NCBI RefSeq assembly: GCF_049686335.1
Contig: NZ_JBAVHX010000009.1
Span: 300,807-364,806, forward strand
Reading direction: 5' to 3'
Source of the DNA: Buttiauxella sp049686335
GTDB lineage: Bacteria; Pseudomonadota; Gammaproteobacteria; Enterobacterales; Enterobacteriaceae
DNA length: 64,000 bases
Shown: positions 33,403-42,230 of the stretch, one piece after another
How positions within the stretch are numbered: the stretch's first letter is position 1
Layout of the letters: each line of letters starts with the position of its first letter
Translations under genes and position numbers: made by a program
Notes under the pieces: model-generated
The model's input: only the letters and a program-made list of their open reading frames with translations
Database searches by the model: none
What the model was told of the DNA's origin: nothing

Positions 33403-34995
33403 ATGGATATTAAATCACATTGCCTGGTCACGACATTATTAATGGCTCCTCTGGCCTTTCCATTTAATGCACAAAGCAGCACTAAACTCTCCATAGAGCA
33501 GCGTCTGGAATGGTTAGAAAAGGATTTGCGGGAAACCAAAAAAGAACTCCAATATTATAAATCACAGGAGGAAATTAATCGCAGAAATATTTCTTCAATG
33601 AATGTATTAACCAGGCAAACCAGCCGACCTGATGAAGTATTAGTCGCAACAAATACGCCATCAACCTCACCGTCATCTGATAATACGACGTCAAACGTTT
33701 CGGCGATGACCATGAGCGACCTTAGCAAATTTGTGAAGGAGGATATTGGCTTCAGCTATAACGGTTATTTCCGCTCGGGCTGGGGAACCACCACGGAAGG
33801 CGCACCAAAATCCTGGGCTATCGGTTCATTAGGGCGCCTGGGGAACGAATACAGTAACTGGTTTGATTTAAAGCTATCACAGCGGGTCTATAACGAAGCG
33901 GGTAAAACGGTTCATGCGGTCGTACAACTGGACGGTAACGTCGGCCAGCAATATTCCGCAGGCTGGTTTGGCGATAACGCGGGTAACGAGAATTACCTCC
34001 AATTTTCCGATCTTTATGTTAACACTAAAGGCTTCTTACCTTTTGCACCTGAAGCCGATTTCTGGGTCGGGAAGCACCAGTTACCAATGTATGAAATCCA
34101 GATGCTGGACTGGAAAACGCAACGCACCGATGGCGGTGGCGGCCTGGGAATTCAGGACATGAAACTGGGTAGCGGGAAGCTGGACATTGCGTTAATTCGT
34201 GAAGACGTGGACGGTTATAATCAGGATCTGAGCCAGTCGCAGAAACTGAATATTAATACTATTGATGCGCGTTATAAGTCGATTCCGTTATGGGATAAAG
34301 CTGAACTTATGGTTAATGGGCGCTATGCCATGGCGAACCAGAATGACACGCAAAACAATAATGAAGACAATAATGGCTATTATCGCTGGAAAGATACCTG
34401 GATGGTTGGCACGGCGTTGAAGCAGTATTTTGACAACGGCGGGTTTAACGAATTTAGTTTGCTGGTCGCAAATAATTCTCTGGCGAGCAGTTTTGCCCGT
34501 TACTCAGGTTCAAGCCCTTATACTTCCTTTAATGGGCGTTATTACGGTGAGCATACTGGTGGTGCCGCTTTAAGAATTGTCTCACAAGGTGAAACCTATT
34601 TAAGCGACAATATTATTTTAGCTAATGCGCTGGTTTATTCACGTGGTGAAGATGTTTATAGCTATGAAACGGGTGCCCACACTGACTTTGAAAGCGTTCG
34701 TGCCGTCGTTCGCCCAGCCTGGATCTGGAATAAATATAACCAGACGGGAATTGAATTAGGTTATTTCAACCAGCAAAATACTGATAAATCTGGCGATGAA
34801 TTTACTGAATCCGGTTATAAAACTACGCTCTATCACGCATTCAAGGTTAACACCAGTATGTTAACTTCACGTCCGGAAATACGTTTCTATGGCACATATA
34901 TTCACTCGCTGAATAATGAGCTGGATAATTTTAGTTTTGCGGATGAGAAAAACGACCAAATTGCCATCGGCGCTCAGGCTGAAGTGTGGTGGTAA
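33403..34995 (+). CDS. bglH: BglH-type carbohydrate porin (LamB family)
   Basis: This outer-membrane sugar channel of the maltoporin family is closest to E. coli BglH, which admits aryl-beta-glucosides. The 530 residues comprise a signal peptide with MAPLAFPFNAQS, an N-terminal coiled-coil extension (SIEQRLEWLEKDLRETKKELQ) like ScrY, a Ser/Thr/Asn-rich linker, and an 18-strand-type barrel from about residue 105 (IGFSYNGYFRSGWG) to the terminal EVWW with its C-terminal aromatic. It is the first gene of the operon, behind its own RAT. In E. coli bglH comes last, after bglB. Confidence 0.9.
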   Translation: MDIKSHCLVTTLLMAPLAFPFNAQSSTKLSIEQRLEWLEKDLRETKKELQYYKSQEEINRRNISSMNVLTRQTSRPDEVLVATNTPSTSPSSDNTTSNVSAMTMSDLSKFVKEDIGFSYNGYFRSGWGTTTEGAPKSWAIGSLGRLGNEYSNWFDLKLSQRVYNEAGKTVHAVVQLDGNVGQQYSAGWFGDNAGNENYLQFSDLYVNTKGFLPFAPEADFWVGKHQLPMYEIQMLDWKTQRTDGGGGLGIQDMKLGSGKLDIALIREDVDGYNQDLSQSQKLNINTIDARYKSIPLWDKAELMVNGRYAMANQNDTQNNNEDNNGYYRWKDTWMVGTALKQYFDNGGFNEFSLLVANNSLASSFARYSGSSPYTSFNGRYYGEHTGGAALRIVSQGETYLSDNIILANALVYSRGEDVYSYETGAHTDFESVRAVVRPAWIWNKYNQTGIELGYFNQQNTDKSGDEFTESGYKTTLYHAFKVNTSMLTSRPEIRFYGTYIHSLNNELDNFSFADEKNDQIAIGAQAEVWW

Positions 34996-35041
34996 AAATG
35001 GATGATGTTCATGAAGAAAATAATGGATGAAATAAGGAAAT

Positions 35042-36229
35042 ATGATGAAAATTAAGCTGCATTATTTATCATTATTTGTTGTGGGGCTGCTGGGCACGCC
35101 ACCCTTTCAGGCGTTAGCGCTACCTGCTACACCGGCCGCAACAGTGCCGGTTAGCCAATATGTTACGAGTCTCAATAGCGATAACTCCGTGACGTACCGT
35201 TTGTTTGCACCCAAGGCAAAACGCGTTTCGGTGGTCGTCGGCAGTACGCCAGACAACCAGGTGACTCAGGATCTGCAGCGTGATGAATCCGGAGTCTGGT
35301 CCTGGACCAGCGCCGCGCTTAAGCCAAATCTTTACGAATACTATTTTGATATCGATGGCTTTCGCAGCATTGATACCGGCAGCCGCTTCACCAAGCCGCA
35401 ACGCCAGGTTAATACCAGTCTTATTCTGGTTCCCGGCGGCATTTTAGATGAGCGCGCCGTGCCGCACGGCGACCTGCGTAGGTTAACCTATCATTCAAGT
35501 GCGTTGCAGGCTGAGCGCCAGATTTATGTCTGGACGCCGCCGGGATACAAAGCGGGCGGTGAGCCACTGCCGGTGCTCTATTTCTATCACGGCTTTGGCG
35601 ATACTGGCCTGTCAGCCATCACTCAGGGACGCATTCCTCAAATCATGGATAACTTACTGGCGGAAGGCAAAATTAAGCCCATGCTGGTTGTCGTGCCGGA
35701 TACCGAAACTAACATCCAGCAGGCAGTGGCAGAAAACTTCCCGCCCGTTGAGCGGCGCAAAGATTTCTATCCTCTTAACGCGAGTGCGGCAGATAAAGAG
35801 CTGATGCAAGACATCATTCCGCTGATTGACAGTCGTTTTACCACGCGCAAAGAGGCGGCGGGCAGGGCGCTGGCGGGCTTATCACAAGGCGGTTATCAGG
35901 CGCTGGTTTCTGGAATGAGCCATCTGGAGAGTTTTGGCTGGCTGGCAACATTTAGCGGCGTGACGACCACAACCGTGCCAAATGAAGCCGTTTCCCGTCA
36001 GCTCACACAACCGAAGGCGATTAACCAGCAGTTGCGTAACTTCACCCTTGTGGTGGGGGAAAAAGATGGCGTCACGGGTAAAGATATCGCCGGTCTGAAA
36101 AGTGAACTGGAACAACAAGGGGTGAAGTTTACTTATAAACTCTACCCTGGGTTGGGACACGAAATGGATGTCTGGCGACCCGCGTATGCGGAATTTGTTC
36201 AGCAGTTATTCGTCAGTCCACATCAGTAA
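35042..36229 (+). CDS. Secreted esterase with N-terminal Ig/CBM48-like domain (esterase-D fold)
   Basis: The 395 residues begin with a signal peptide (to about ALALPA, 28). An early-set beta domain similar to CBM48 (about 45-110, VTYRLFAPKAKRVSVV) comes next, then an alpha/beta-hydrolase of the esterase D/CE1 class. The nucleophile is Ser281 in GLSQGG, the oxyanion loop is YHGFGD (182-187), and the catalytic His is in GLGHEMD near 376. Relatives remove acetyl or feruloyl groups from sugars in the periplasm. It lies 46 bases after the porin and before RAT2. Deacylation of modified beta-glucosides is an inference from context. Confidence 0.8.
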   Translation: MMKIKLHYLSLFVVGLLGTPPFQALALPATPAATVPVSQYVTSLNSDNSVTYRLFAPKAKRVSVVVGSTPDNQVTQDLQRDESGVWSWTSAALKPNLYEYYFDIDGFRSIDTGSRFTKPQRQVNTSLILVPGGILDERAVPHGDLRRLTYHSSALQAERQIYVWTPPGYKAGGEPLPVLYFYHGFGDTGLSAITQGRIPQIMDNLLAEGKIKPMLVVVPDTETNIQQAVAENFPPVERRKDFYPLNASAADKELMQDIIPLIDSRFTTRKEAAGRALAGLSQGGYQALVSGMSHLESFGWLATFSGVTTTTVPNEAVSRQLTQPKAINQQLRNFTLVVGEKDGVTGKDIAGLKSELEQQGVKFTYKLYPGLGHEMDVWRPAYAEFVQQLFVSPHQ

Positions 36230-36302
36230 ACTCGCGACAGCCGTCACGCTTTGCTATACGTGGCATTGAGAGGCGAAGCTAAACTGGTAGAGTGGCCGGA
36301 GT

Positions 36303-36370
36303 GGATTGTTACTGCTTTTGCAGGCAAAACCTGATTTTCTGGCTCCGGTCGGATGTCAGGTTTTTTTTGT
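36303..36370 (+). promoter_or_regulatory. RAT2 antiterminator plus terminator before bglG
   Basis: Bases 36303-36331 repeat the RAT sequence with loop TTTTGC in place of ATATGC. The overlapping terminator pairs ACCTGA with TCAGGT around an inner CCGG segment, ending in eight T residues. It lies 24 bases before the bglG start. Basal read-through would give the little BglG needed for induction. Confidence 0.92.
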
Positions 36371-36393
36371 TTCTGAGGTATGGGTGAGTACAG

Positions 36394-37236
36394 ATGAAGA
36401 TCGCCAAAATACTCAATAACAACGTAGTGGTGATTCTGGACGAAAACGGACGTGAGCAAGTGGTGATGGGGCGCGGTCTGGCCTTTCAGAAACAGGTAGG
36501 TGCGCTGCTTGAAGAGGATAAAATCGAGAAGGTTTTTGCCCTGAAAAGCGATGAACTGGTGGCCCGTTTAGGCGAATTACTCAGCCAAATCCCACTGGAA
36601 GTGATGACCACGTGCGATCGCATTATTGAGATTTCGCGTCAGCGACTCGGCAAATTGCAAGATAGTCTGTACATCACGCTGACGGACCATTGCCATTTTG
36701 CTATCGAGCGGCAAAAAAAGGGTGTGGCGATCCGCAACGTGCTGTTGTGGGAAATTAAGCGTCTCTATCCCAAAGAGTTTTTGCTCGGTCAGGAAGCGCT
36801 GGCCATCATTGAAAAACGGCTGAATGTGCAACTGACGGAAGATGAAGCAGGCTTTATCGCGCTGCATCTTGTTACCGCACAGTTGAACAGCGAAATGCCT
36901 GAAGTGATGCACGTTACCCGCGTGATGCAAGAAATTTTGCAGATAGTTAAATATCAGCTACGGTTTGAGTATGACGAAGATAGTTTGAGTTATCAGCGCT
37001 TTGTTACGCATCTGAAGTTTTTTGCCCAACGTATGCTGAGTCGCAACGTGGTGGCAGATGATGATGTGACGTTACATGCAGCGGTGAAAGATAATTATCC
37101 TCAGGCCTGGCGCTGTGCTGAAAAACTCAGCCGCCATTTGCTGACGGAATATCAGCGAGAATTAACCACAGAAGAAATTATGTTCCTCGCGATTCACATC
37201 GAGCGGGTGCGCAAAGAGAGTCTTAAAGTTTCATAG
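36394..37236 (+). CDS. bglG: BglG-family transcription antiterminator
   Basis: This is an RNA-binding antiterminator. The 280 residues comprise an N-terminal CAT domain (1-60, KIAKILNNNVVVILDENG...VMGRGLAFQ) that binds RAT RNA and two PRD domains with conserved His (HCHFAIER, FIALHLVTAQ, HLKFFAQRM, FLAIHIERV). PTS phosphorylation of these His controls dimerisation. Length is close to E. coli BglG. It is flanked on both sides by RAT/terminators, as in E. coli bgl, and a third RAT lies before the porin, so it should control all three segments. Confidence 0.95.
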   Translation: MKIAKILNNNVVVILDENGREQVVMGRGLAFQKQVGALLEEDKIEKVFALKSDELVARLGELLSQIPLEVMTTCDRIIEISRQRLGKLQDSLYITLTDHCHFAIERQKKGVAIRNVLLWEIKRLYPKEFLLGQEALAIIEKRLNVQLTEDEAGFIALHLVTAQLNSEMPEVMHVTRVMQEILQIVKYQLRFEYDEDSLSYQRFVTHLKFFAQRMLSRNVVADDDVTLHAAVKDNYPQAWRCAEKLSRHLLTEYQRELTTEEIMFLAIHIERVRKESLKVS

Positions 37237-37268
37237 CGGCGTGCCGAAAGGCCGACGATAACAAAAAC

Positions 37269-37348
37269 GGATTGTTACTGCTGCGGCAGGCAAAACCTGA
37301 GAACGGGTTTCCCTTTATGGGAAATCCGTCTCAGGTTTTTTTTTTATT
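37269..37348 (+). promoter_or_regulatory. RAT3 antiterminator plus terminator before bglF
   Basis: Bases 37269-37297 are a third RAT copy with loop TGCGGC. The overlapping terminator has a long stem, ACCTGAGA-CGG-TTTCCC against GGGAAA-CCG-TCTCAGGT, followed by nine or more T residues, and looks the strongest of the three. Confidence 0.93.
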
Positions 37349-37384
37349 TACTCAGACACATATGCCGAAAGGTGAAAGGAAAGA

Positions 37385-39274
37385 ATGATGGGATATCAAG
37401 AAGTTGCGAGAGATATTCTGACCCATGTCGGTGGGCGAGAAAATATCGTTAGCCTGGTTCACTGCGCCACGCGGCTGCGTTTTAAGCTGAAAGACCCTAA
37501 AAATGCCGATGCCGAAGCGTTGAAAAAAAATCCTGGCGTGATCATGGTTGTGGAAAGCGGTGGGCAGTTTCAGGTGGTGATTGGCAACCATGTTCATGAT
37601 GTTTACAACGCAGTACGCACGGAGGCAGGGATCACCGACGATAGCGCTCAGTCAACCCAGCAATCCAGCGAAAAAGTCAGTTTGCTCAGCCGCTTAATTG
37701 ATATCGTCTCGGCGGTATTTACCCCTTTTATCGGCGTCATGGCGGCCTCCGGTATCCTCAAAGGTTTGCTGGCACTGGCTGTCGTTTTCGGCTGGCTGGC
37801 GGTGGATAGCGGCACCTACAAGCTGTGGTTTGCGGCGAGCGACTCACTGTTTTACTTCTTCCCGCTGGTGCTCGGTTACACCGCCGGGAAGAAGTTTGGC
37901 GGCAACCCGTTTGTCACCATGGCGATTGGCGGAGCACTGACGCACCCGGTGGCGATGCAGGCGTTTGATGCCGCCAGCCAGCCGGGCGCAGTAACGGAAT
38001 ATTTTCTCGGTGTGCCGATAACGTTCATTAATTACAGCTCATCGGTTATCCCGATTATCTTCGCCGCCTGGGTGAGCTGTTGGGTGGAAAAACAGGGTAA
38101 CAAACTGCTGCCGTCAGCCGTGCGAAATTTCTTCACCCCGCTGTTTTGCCTGGTGATAACCGTGCCGCTGACTTTTCTGTTGATTGGTCCTGCCGCAACA
38201 TGGCTAAGCCAGATGCTCGCTCACGGTTACCAGGCTATTTACGCGTTTGCCCCGTGGCTTGCGGGCGGGTTTATGGGGGCAGTCTGGCAGATTTGTGTCA
38301 TTTTCGGCCTGCACTGGGGGTTAGTCCCATTGATGATAAACAATCTCAGTGTGCTCGGGCACGACACGATGGTGCCGTTATTATTGCCCGCCGTGATGGG
38401 TCAAGTGGGGGCAACGTTGGGCGTATTGCTACGGACCAGGGATAAGAAACTCAAAGTGCTGGCGGGTTCAGCGGCCACTGCGGGGATCTTTGGCATCACC
38501 GAGCCTGCGGTCTATGGCGTGACGTTACCCAACCGCCGCCCCTTTATCTTTGGTTGCGCAGCGGGTGCCGTGGGCGGCGTGATCGTCGGCTACTGCCAGA
38601 CCAGCGTTTATTCATTCGGCCTGGTGAGTATTTTCACCTTTGCGCAGGTTATCCCTCCTGCTGGAGTGGATATCAGTGTTTGGGGGGCGATTATCGGTGC
38701 GGTTGTGGCGCTGGTGCTAGCCTGTGTGCTGACGTGTGTTGCAGGTTTACCTCGTAGCGAAACCGATGAGCCGAAGGTTGAGGCCGTGCGCGAAAACGAC
38801 ATCCTTGCGCCGATGAGTGGAACGGTTCTCGCCATGAATCAGGTGCCGGACTCCACCTTCGCCAGCGGTTTACTTGGCGAAGGTGCGGCCATCATTCCGC
38901 TGACAGGCAAAGTTATCGCTCCGTTTTACGGTGAAGTCGCCTCGTTATTCCAGACGCGCCATGCCATTGGTTTGCTTAGCAATAGCGGCATTGAAATGTT
39001 GATTCATATTGGTATTGATACCGTGAAACTGAACGGGCAATTTTTCACCGCGCACGTAAAAGTGGGAGACAAAATTAAACCCGGCGATTTGCTGATTGAG
39101 TTCGACAGGCAGGCGATTCTGGATGCCGGATATGACCTCGCCACACCAGTCATTATCAGTAATAGCGACGAGTACGCGAGTGTGACGCGAAACACCAACG
39201 ACCATGCTGTTGATTCTGGCATGCCGTTCCTGACGGTTCTAAACAAAGGAGAAGTAAATGAAAGCATTTCCTGA
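37385..39274 (+). CDS. bglF: PTS beta-glucoside-specific EIIBCA permease BglF
   Basis: BglF imports and phosphorylates beta-glucosides and controls BglG phosphorylation. The 629 residues carry domains in order B-C-A. EIIB has Cys27 in LVHCATRLRF; EIIC spans about 105-460 with many membrane helices and the substrate motif GITEPAVYG; EIIA has the phosphorylated His541 in EMLIHIGIDTV. Two ATGs stand side by side after GAAAGGAAAGA; use of the second would give 628 residues. The stop lies 17 bases inside bglB. Confidence 0.96.
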   Translation: MMGYQEVARDILTHVGGRENIVSLVHCATRLRFKLKDPKNADAEALKKNPGVIMVVESGGQFQVVIGNHVHDVYNAVRTEAGITDDSAQSTQQSSEKVSLLSRLIDIVSAVFTPFIGVMAASGILKGLLALAVVFGWLAVDSGTYKLWFAASDSLFYFFPLVLGYTAGKKFGGNPFVTMAIGGALTHPVAMQAFDAASQPGAVTEYFLGVPITFINYSSSVIPIIFAAWVSCWVEKQGNKLLPSAVRNFFTPLFCLVITVPLTFLLIGPAATWLSQMLAHGYQAIYAFAPWLAGGFMGAVWQICVIFGLHWGLVPLMINNLSVLGHDTMVPLLLPAVMGQVGATLGVLLRTRDKKLKVLAGSAATAGIFGITEPAVYGVTLPNRRPFIFGCAAGAVGGVIVGYCQTSVYSFGLVSIFTFAQVIPPAGVDISVWGAIIGAVVALVLACVLTCVAGLPRSETDEPKVEAVRENDILAPMSGTVLAMNQVPDSTFASGLLGEGAAIIPLTGKVIAPFYGEVASLFQTRHAIGLLSNSGIEMLIHIGIDTVKLNGQFFTAHVKVGDKIKPGDLLIEFDRQAILDAGYDLATPVIISNSDEYASVTRNTNDHAVDSGMPFLTVLNKGEVNESIS

Positions 39275-40652
39275 GACGTTTCTGTGGGGCGGCGCAATTG
39301 CCGCAAATCAGGTTGAAGGCGCATGGCAGGAAGACGGGAAGGGAATTTCTACTTCCGATCTTCAACCCAATGGTGTGTTAAGTCCGACCGTTGACCGCAA
39401 ACCGGGTGATTTTGGCCTGAAAGATATCGCCATTGATTTCTACCACCGTTATCCGGAAGACATCGCGCTGTTTGCGGAAATGGGGTTTAGCTGCCTGCGT
39501 GTTTCGATAGCCTGGACGCGGATCTTCCCGAACGGTGACGAAACTCAGCCCAACGAAGCAGGCCTTGCTTATTACGACCGTCTGTTCGATGAACTGGCGA
39601 AACACAATATCACGCCGATGGTCACGCTTTCGCATTACGAAATGCCGTGGGGGTTGGTGAAAAACTACGGTGGCTGGGGCAATCGCGAGGTCATTACTTT
39701 CTTCGAACGTTATGCGCGTACTGTATTCACCCGTTTCAAAAACAAAGTGAAACTGTGGCTGACGTTTAATGAAATCAATATGGCGTTACACGCGCCAATG
39801 ACCGGTGTTGGGCTGCCAGAAAACAGCACTAAAGCCGACATTTACCAGGCGATTCACCATCAACTGGTCGCCAGTGCGTTGGCCGTGAAAGCGTGCCACG
39901 AAATTATTGCTGATGCGAAAATGGGTAATATGCTGTTGGGTGGCCTGATGTATCCGCTTAGCTGCAAACCAGAAGATGTACTGGAAACCATGCAGGAAAA
40001 CCGTAGCTGGCTGTTCTTCGGCGACGTGCAATGCCGTGGCGAATATCCGGGCTACATGCTGCGTTATTTCCGTGATAACAACATCAATGTGGAAATCTCA
40101 GACAGTGACCGCCAGGCGCTAAAAAACACCATCGACTTTATCTCCTTTAGTTACTACATGTCCGGTTGCGTCACCGCCGATGAAGAGCTGAATGCTAAAG
40201 CGCGTGGCAATATTTTGAATATGGTGCCAAACCCGCATCTGGCGAGCTCCGAATGGGGCTGGCAAATCGATCCCATCGGTCTGCGCATTCTGCTCAACAA
40301 GTTGTGGGATCGATATCAGAAGCCGTTGTTTATTGTTGAAAATGGCTTAGGGGCGAAAGACAAACTCGAAGCCGATGGCACGGTGCATGATGATTACCGC
40401 ATCAGCTATCTCAACGACCACCTGGTGCAAGTGGGCGAAGCGATCGAAGACGGCGTTGAGGTTCTGGGTTACACCTGCTGGGGGCCGATTGATTTGGTGA
40501 GCGCGTCAAAAGCTGAACTCTCGAAGCGCTACGGCTTTATTTATGTGGATCGAGACGACCAGGGCAACGGTACGCTTGCACGTTCACGTAAGAAGAGCTT
40601 CAACTGGTACAAAGAGGTGATTGCGACGAATGGGGCAAGTTTGAAGGAGTGA
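39258..40652 (+). CDS. bglB: 6-phospho-beta-glucosidase BglB (GH1)
   Basis: This cytoplasmic GH1 enzyme splits the phosphorylated glucosides delivered by BglF into glucose 6-phosphate and aglycone. The acid/base is Glu172 in WLTFNEIN and the nucleophile Glu361 in IVENGLG. The N-terminal FLWGGAIAANQVEGAW and the phosphate-binding C-terminal segment (SASKAELSKRYGFIYVD) are typical of the 6-phospho branch. The 464 residues are full length. It overlaps bglF by 17 bases and ends the operon before the second repeat array. Confidence 0.96.
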   Translation: MKAFPETFLWGGAIAANQVEGAWQEDGKGISTSDLQPNGVLSPTVDRKPGDFGLKDIAIDFYHRYPEDIALFAEMGFSCLRVSIAWTRIFPNGDETQPNEAGLAYYDRLFDELAKHNITPMVTLSHYEMPWGLVKNYGGWGNREVITFFERYARTVFTRFKNKVKLWLTFNEINMALHAPMTGVGLPENSTKADIYQAIHHQLVASALAVKACHEIIADAKMGNMLLGGLMYPLSCKPEDVLETMQENRSWLFFGDVQCRGEYPGYMLRYFRDNNINVEISDSDRQALKNTIDFISFSYYMSGCVTADEELNAKARGNILNMVPNPHLASSEWGWQIDPIGLRILLNKLWDRYQKPLFIVENGLGAKDKLEADGTVHDDYRISYLNDHLVQVGEAIEDGVEVLGYTCWGPIDLVSASKAELSKRYGFIYVDRDDQGNGTLARSRKKSFNWYKEVIATNGASLKE

Positions 40653-40660
40653 TTTGAGGG

Positions 40661-40887
40661 CGCCCTCACCCTAACCCTCTCCCCCAGGAGAGGGGATTGA
40701 CGGTGTTCTCCCTCACCCCCAGGAGAGGGGATTGACGGTGTTCTCCCTCACCCCAGGGGAGGGGATTGACGGTGTTCTCCCTCACACCCAGGGGAGGGGA
40801 TTGACGGTGTTCTCCCTCTCCCTCAGGGAGAGGGGATTAATGGAGCGTTTTTCCCCCTCTCCCTCAGGGAGAGGGCCGGGGTGAGGG
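40661..40887. repeat. Second tandem array of palindromic units between convergent bglB and the LysR gene
   Basis: Five direct repeats of about 35 bases (CCCTCACCCCCAGGAGAG followed by GGGATTGACGGTGTTCT) and a closing unit share their outer ends with the array at 31829: CGCCCTCACCCTAACCCTC on the left and GAGGGCCGGGGTGAGGG on the right. The stem-forming part is common to both arrays, but the spacer ATTGACGGTGTTCT is specific to this one. The last two units differ (GAGGGGATTAATGGAGCG). It could act as a two-way terminator. Confidence 0.9.
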
Positions 40888-40892
40888 TTGTT

Positions 40893-41807
40893 CTAGCCCA
40901 CCATCCGCTTAATAAACCCACGCACCCACATCAACGCCGCATCACTGTTATGGCGCTGGTGCCACAGCAATGCCACTTCAAACGGAGCCATCTCCAGCGG
41001 GACGGGGCTGCTTTGTAATCCCCATATTTGCTGCCAGTTTTCACACAGGCCCTGCGGTACAGTTGCAAGCGTTGGCATATGCCTAAGCAGGCCCGGCAAT
41101 GCCGAAAAATGCGGTGTGGTGTAGCTAATTTCCCGCTTCAGACCTTGTTTGGCTAACAGCGTATCGATATGACTGCTAGCCGCTTCGCGGTAACTGACTA
41201 ATACATGCTGTTGCGCAGCATACACCTCAGCCGACAGCGGGGCTTCGAGCTGTAATTGCGCGGGGTGCCACAGGGTAACAAACTCCATCGACGTCAATAA
41301 TTCACGCTCCATCCAGCGCGCAGACTGAGTTGCTACGCTGATGGCCATATCCAGGTCACCCCCTTCCAGACGTTGTGCATCGGTAAAAGGGTCGCTGCCG
41401 ACCACATTCAGACGCACACCTGGAGCATGTTCTCGCAATGCCGGCACCAGCCGCGGCATCAGCCACATTTCTACCCAATCGGTCATGCCGATAGTGACCG
41501 TCGCTTTGGCATTAGCCGGGTTGAATTCTGCCTGCTGGAACAGCGCACTTTGCAATTGCTCAAGCAATGGCATCAGCTCGGTGTGCAGTTCTGTGGCCCG
41601 CGCCGTAGGCTGCATGCGATGACCGCTGCGAATAAACAACGGGTCGTCAAACATTTCACGCAGGCGGGCGAGCGAACCGCTCACCGCAGGCTGGCCAAGA
41701 TGCAGTTTATCTGCCGCCAGCGACACGCTCTGTTCGCGAAATAACACCGCAAAGGCAATCAACAAGTTAAGGTCGATTTTACGGAAATCACTTTCTTTGA
41801 TAGTCAT
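40893..41807 (-). CDS. LysR-family transcriptional regulator
   Basis: This is a 304-residue regulator with an N-terminal winged helix (LNLLIAFAVLFREQSVSLAADKLHLGQPAVSGSLARLR, shown in parts as LAADKLHLGQPAVSG at about 32-46) and a C-terminal effector domain. The frame is open to 42158, but the ATG at 41807 follows GGAGA and gives the standard LysR N-terminus MTIKESDFRKIDLNLL. It is divergent from a decayed metallo-beta-lactamase-fold gene, a common LysR arrangement, so its original target is probably lost. Confidence 0.88.
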   Translation of the reverse strand: MTIKESDFRKIDLNLLIAFAVLFREQSVSLAADKLHLGQPAVSGSLARLREMFDDPLFIRSGHRMQPTARATELHTELMPLLEQLQSALFQQAEFNPANAKATVTIGMTDWVEMWLMPRLVPALREHAPGVRLNVVGSDPFTDAQRLEGGDLDMAISVATQSARWMERELLTSMEFVTLWHPAQLQLEAPLSAEVYAAQQHVLVSYREAASSHIDTLLAKQGLKREISYTTPHFSALPGLLRHMPTLATVPQGLCENWQQIWGLQSSPVPLEMAPFEVALLWHQRHNSDAALMWVRGFIKRMVG

Positions 41808-41885
41808 TATTTCTCCAATCAATTGGAGTGATAATAAAGCCTCACCAATACTGTCCGCAAGTTGAACCGACTCTTTGAGGACAAA

Positions 41886-42180
41886 ATGAAAACTGCGCTT
41901 ACACTTCTGGCTCTGGCATTCAGCAGCACTTAAATCGCCAGTACCTTCGCCGAACCGTTGCCCATCACTAAACAACAGGCTCCTGGCTACTACCGCATGA
42001 TGCTGGGTGACTGGCAGATAACGGCGCAGGTCCCCTGTTTGGCGAGGCGGGCGGACATACGCCAGGCAGCGTGATTGGGTGGCTGCGGCGCATATTGCGT
42101 TTCCAGGATTTGGGCATGTTAATAAAGAGGGGAACGGGTATCGATGGGTGGCGGTCAATTACAGTGCTAAGGCCGATTAA
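41886..42180 (+). pseudogene. Remnant of an MBL-fold metallo-hydrolase gene
   Basis: From the ATG the frame reads a signal peptide MKTALTLLALAFSS, then a TAA, then IASTFAEPLPITKQQAPGYY and RMMLGDWQITA, the mature start of a secreted MBL-fold hydrolase. A later segment in another frame gives GHTPGS, part of the metal-site region. The end reads AAAHIAFPGFGHVNKEGNG...WVAVNYSAKAD then a stop, the usual C-terminus. Most of the central domain is missing. It is therefore a deletion remnant with a nonsense codon and frame changes, divergent from the LysR gene. Confidence 0.8.
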
Positions 42181-42201
42181 TAACAACGATTAATAACAAA
42201 A

Positions 42202-42223
42202 GGGTGCCACAATCGTGGCACCC
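42202..42223. terminator. Perfect hairpin between the MBL remnant and yohP
   Basis: GGGTGCCAC and GTGGCACCC pair over 9 bp with loop AATC. It directly follows the remnant's stop and the yohP stop on the other strand, so it probably terminates yohP. The T tract on either side is poor. Confidence 0.65.
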
Positions 42224-42230
42224 ATTGTCA

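Noticed and set aside
41808..42158. N-terminal extension of the LysR regulator
   Set aside because: The frame is open, but the added residues do not resemble a LysR protein, and the region is the antisense of the decayed MBL gene. The ATG at 41807 has a ribosome site.
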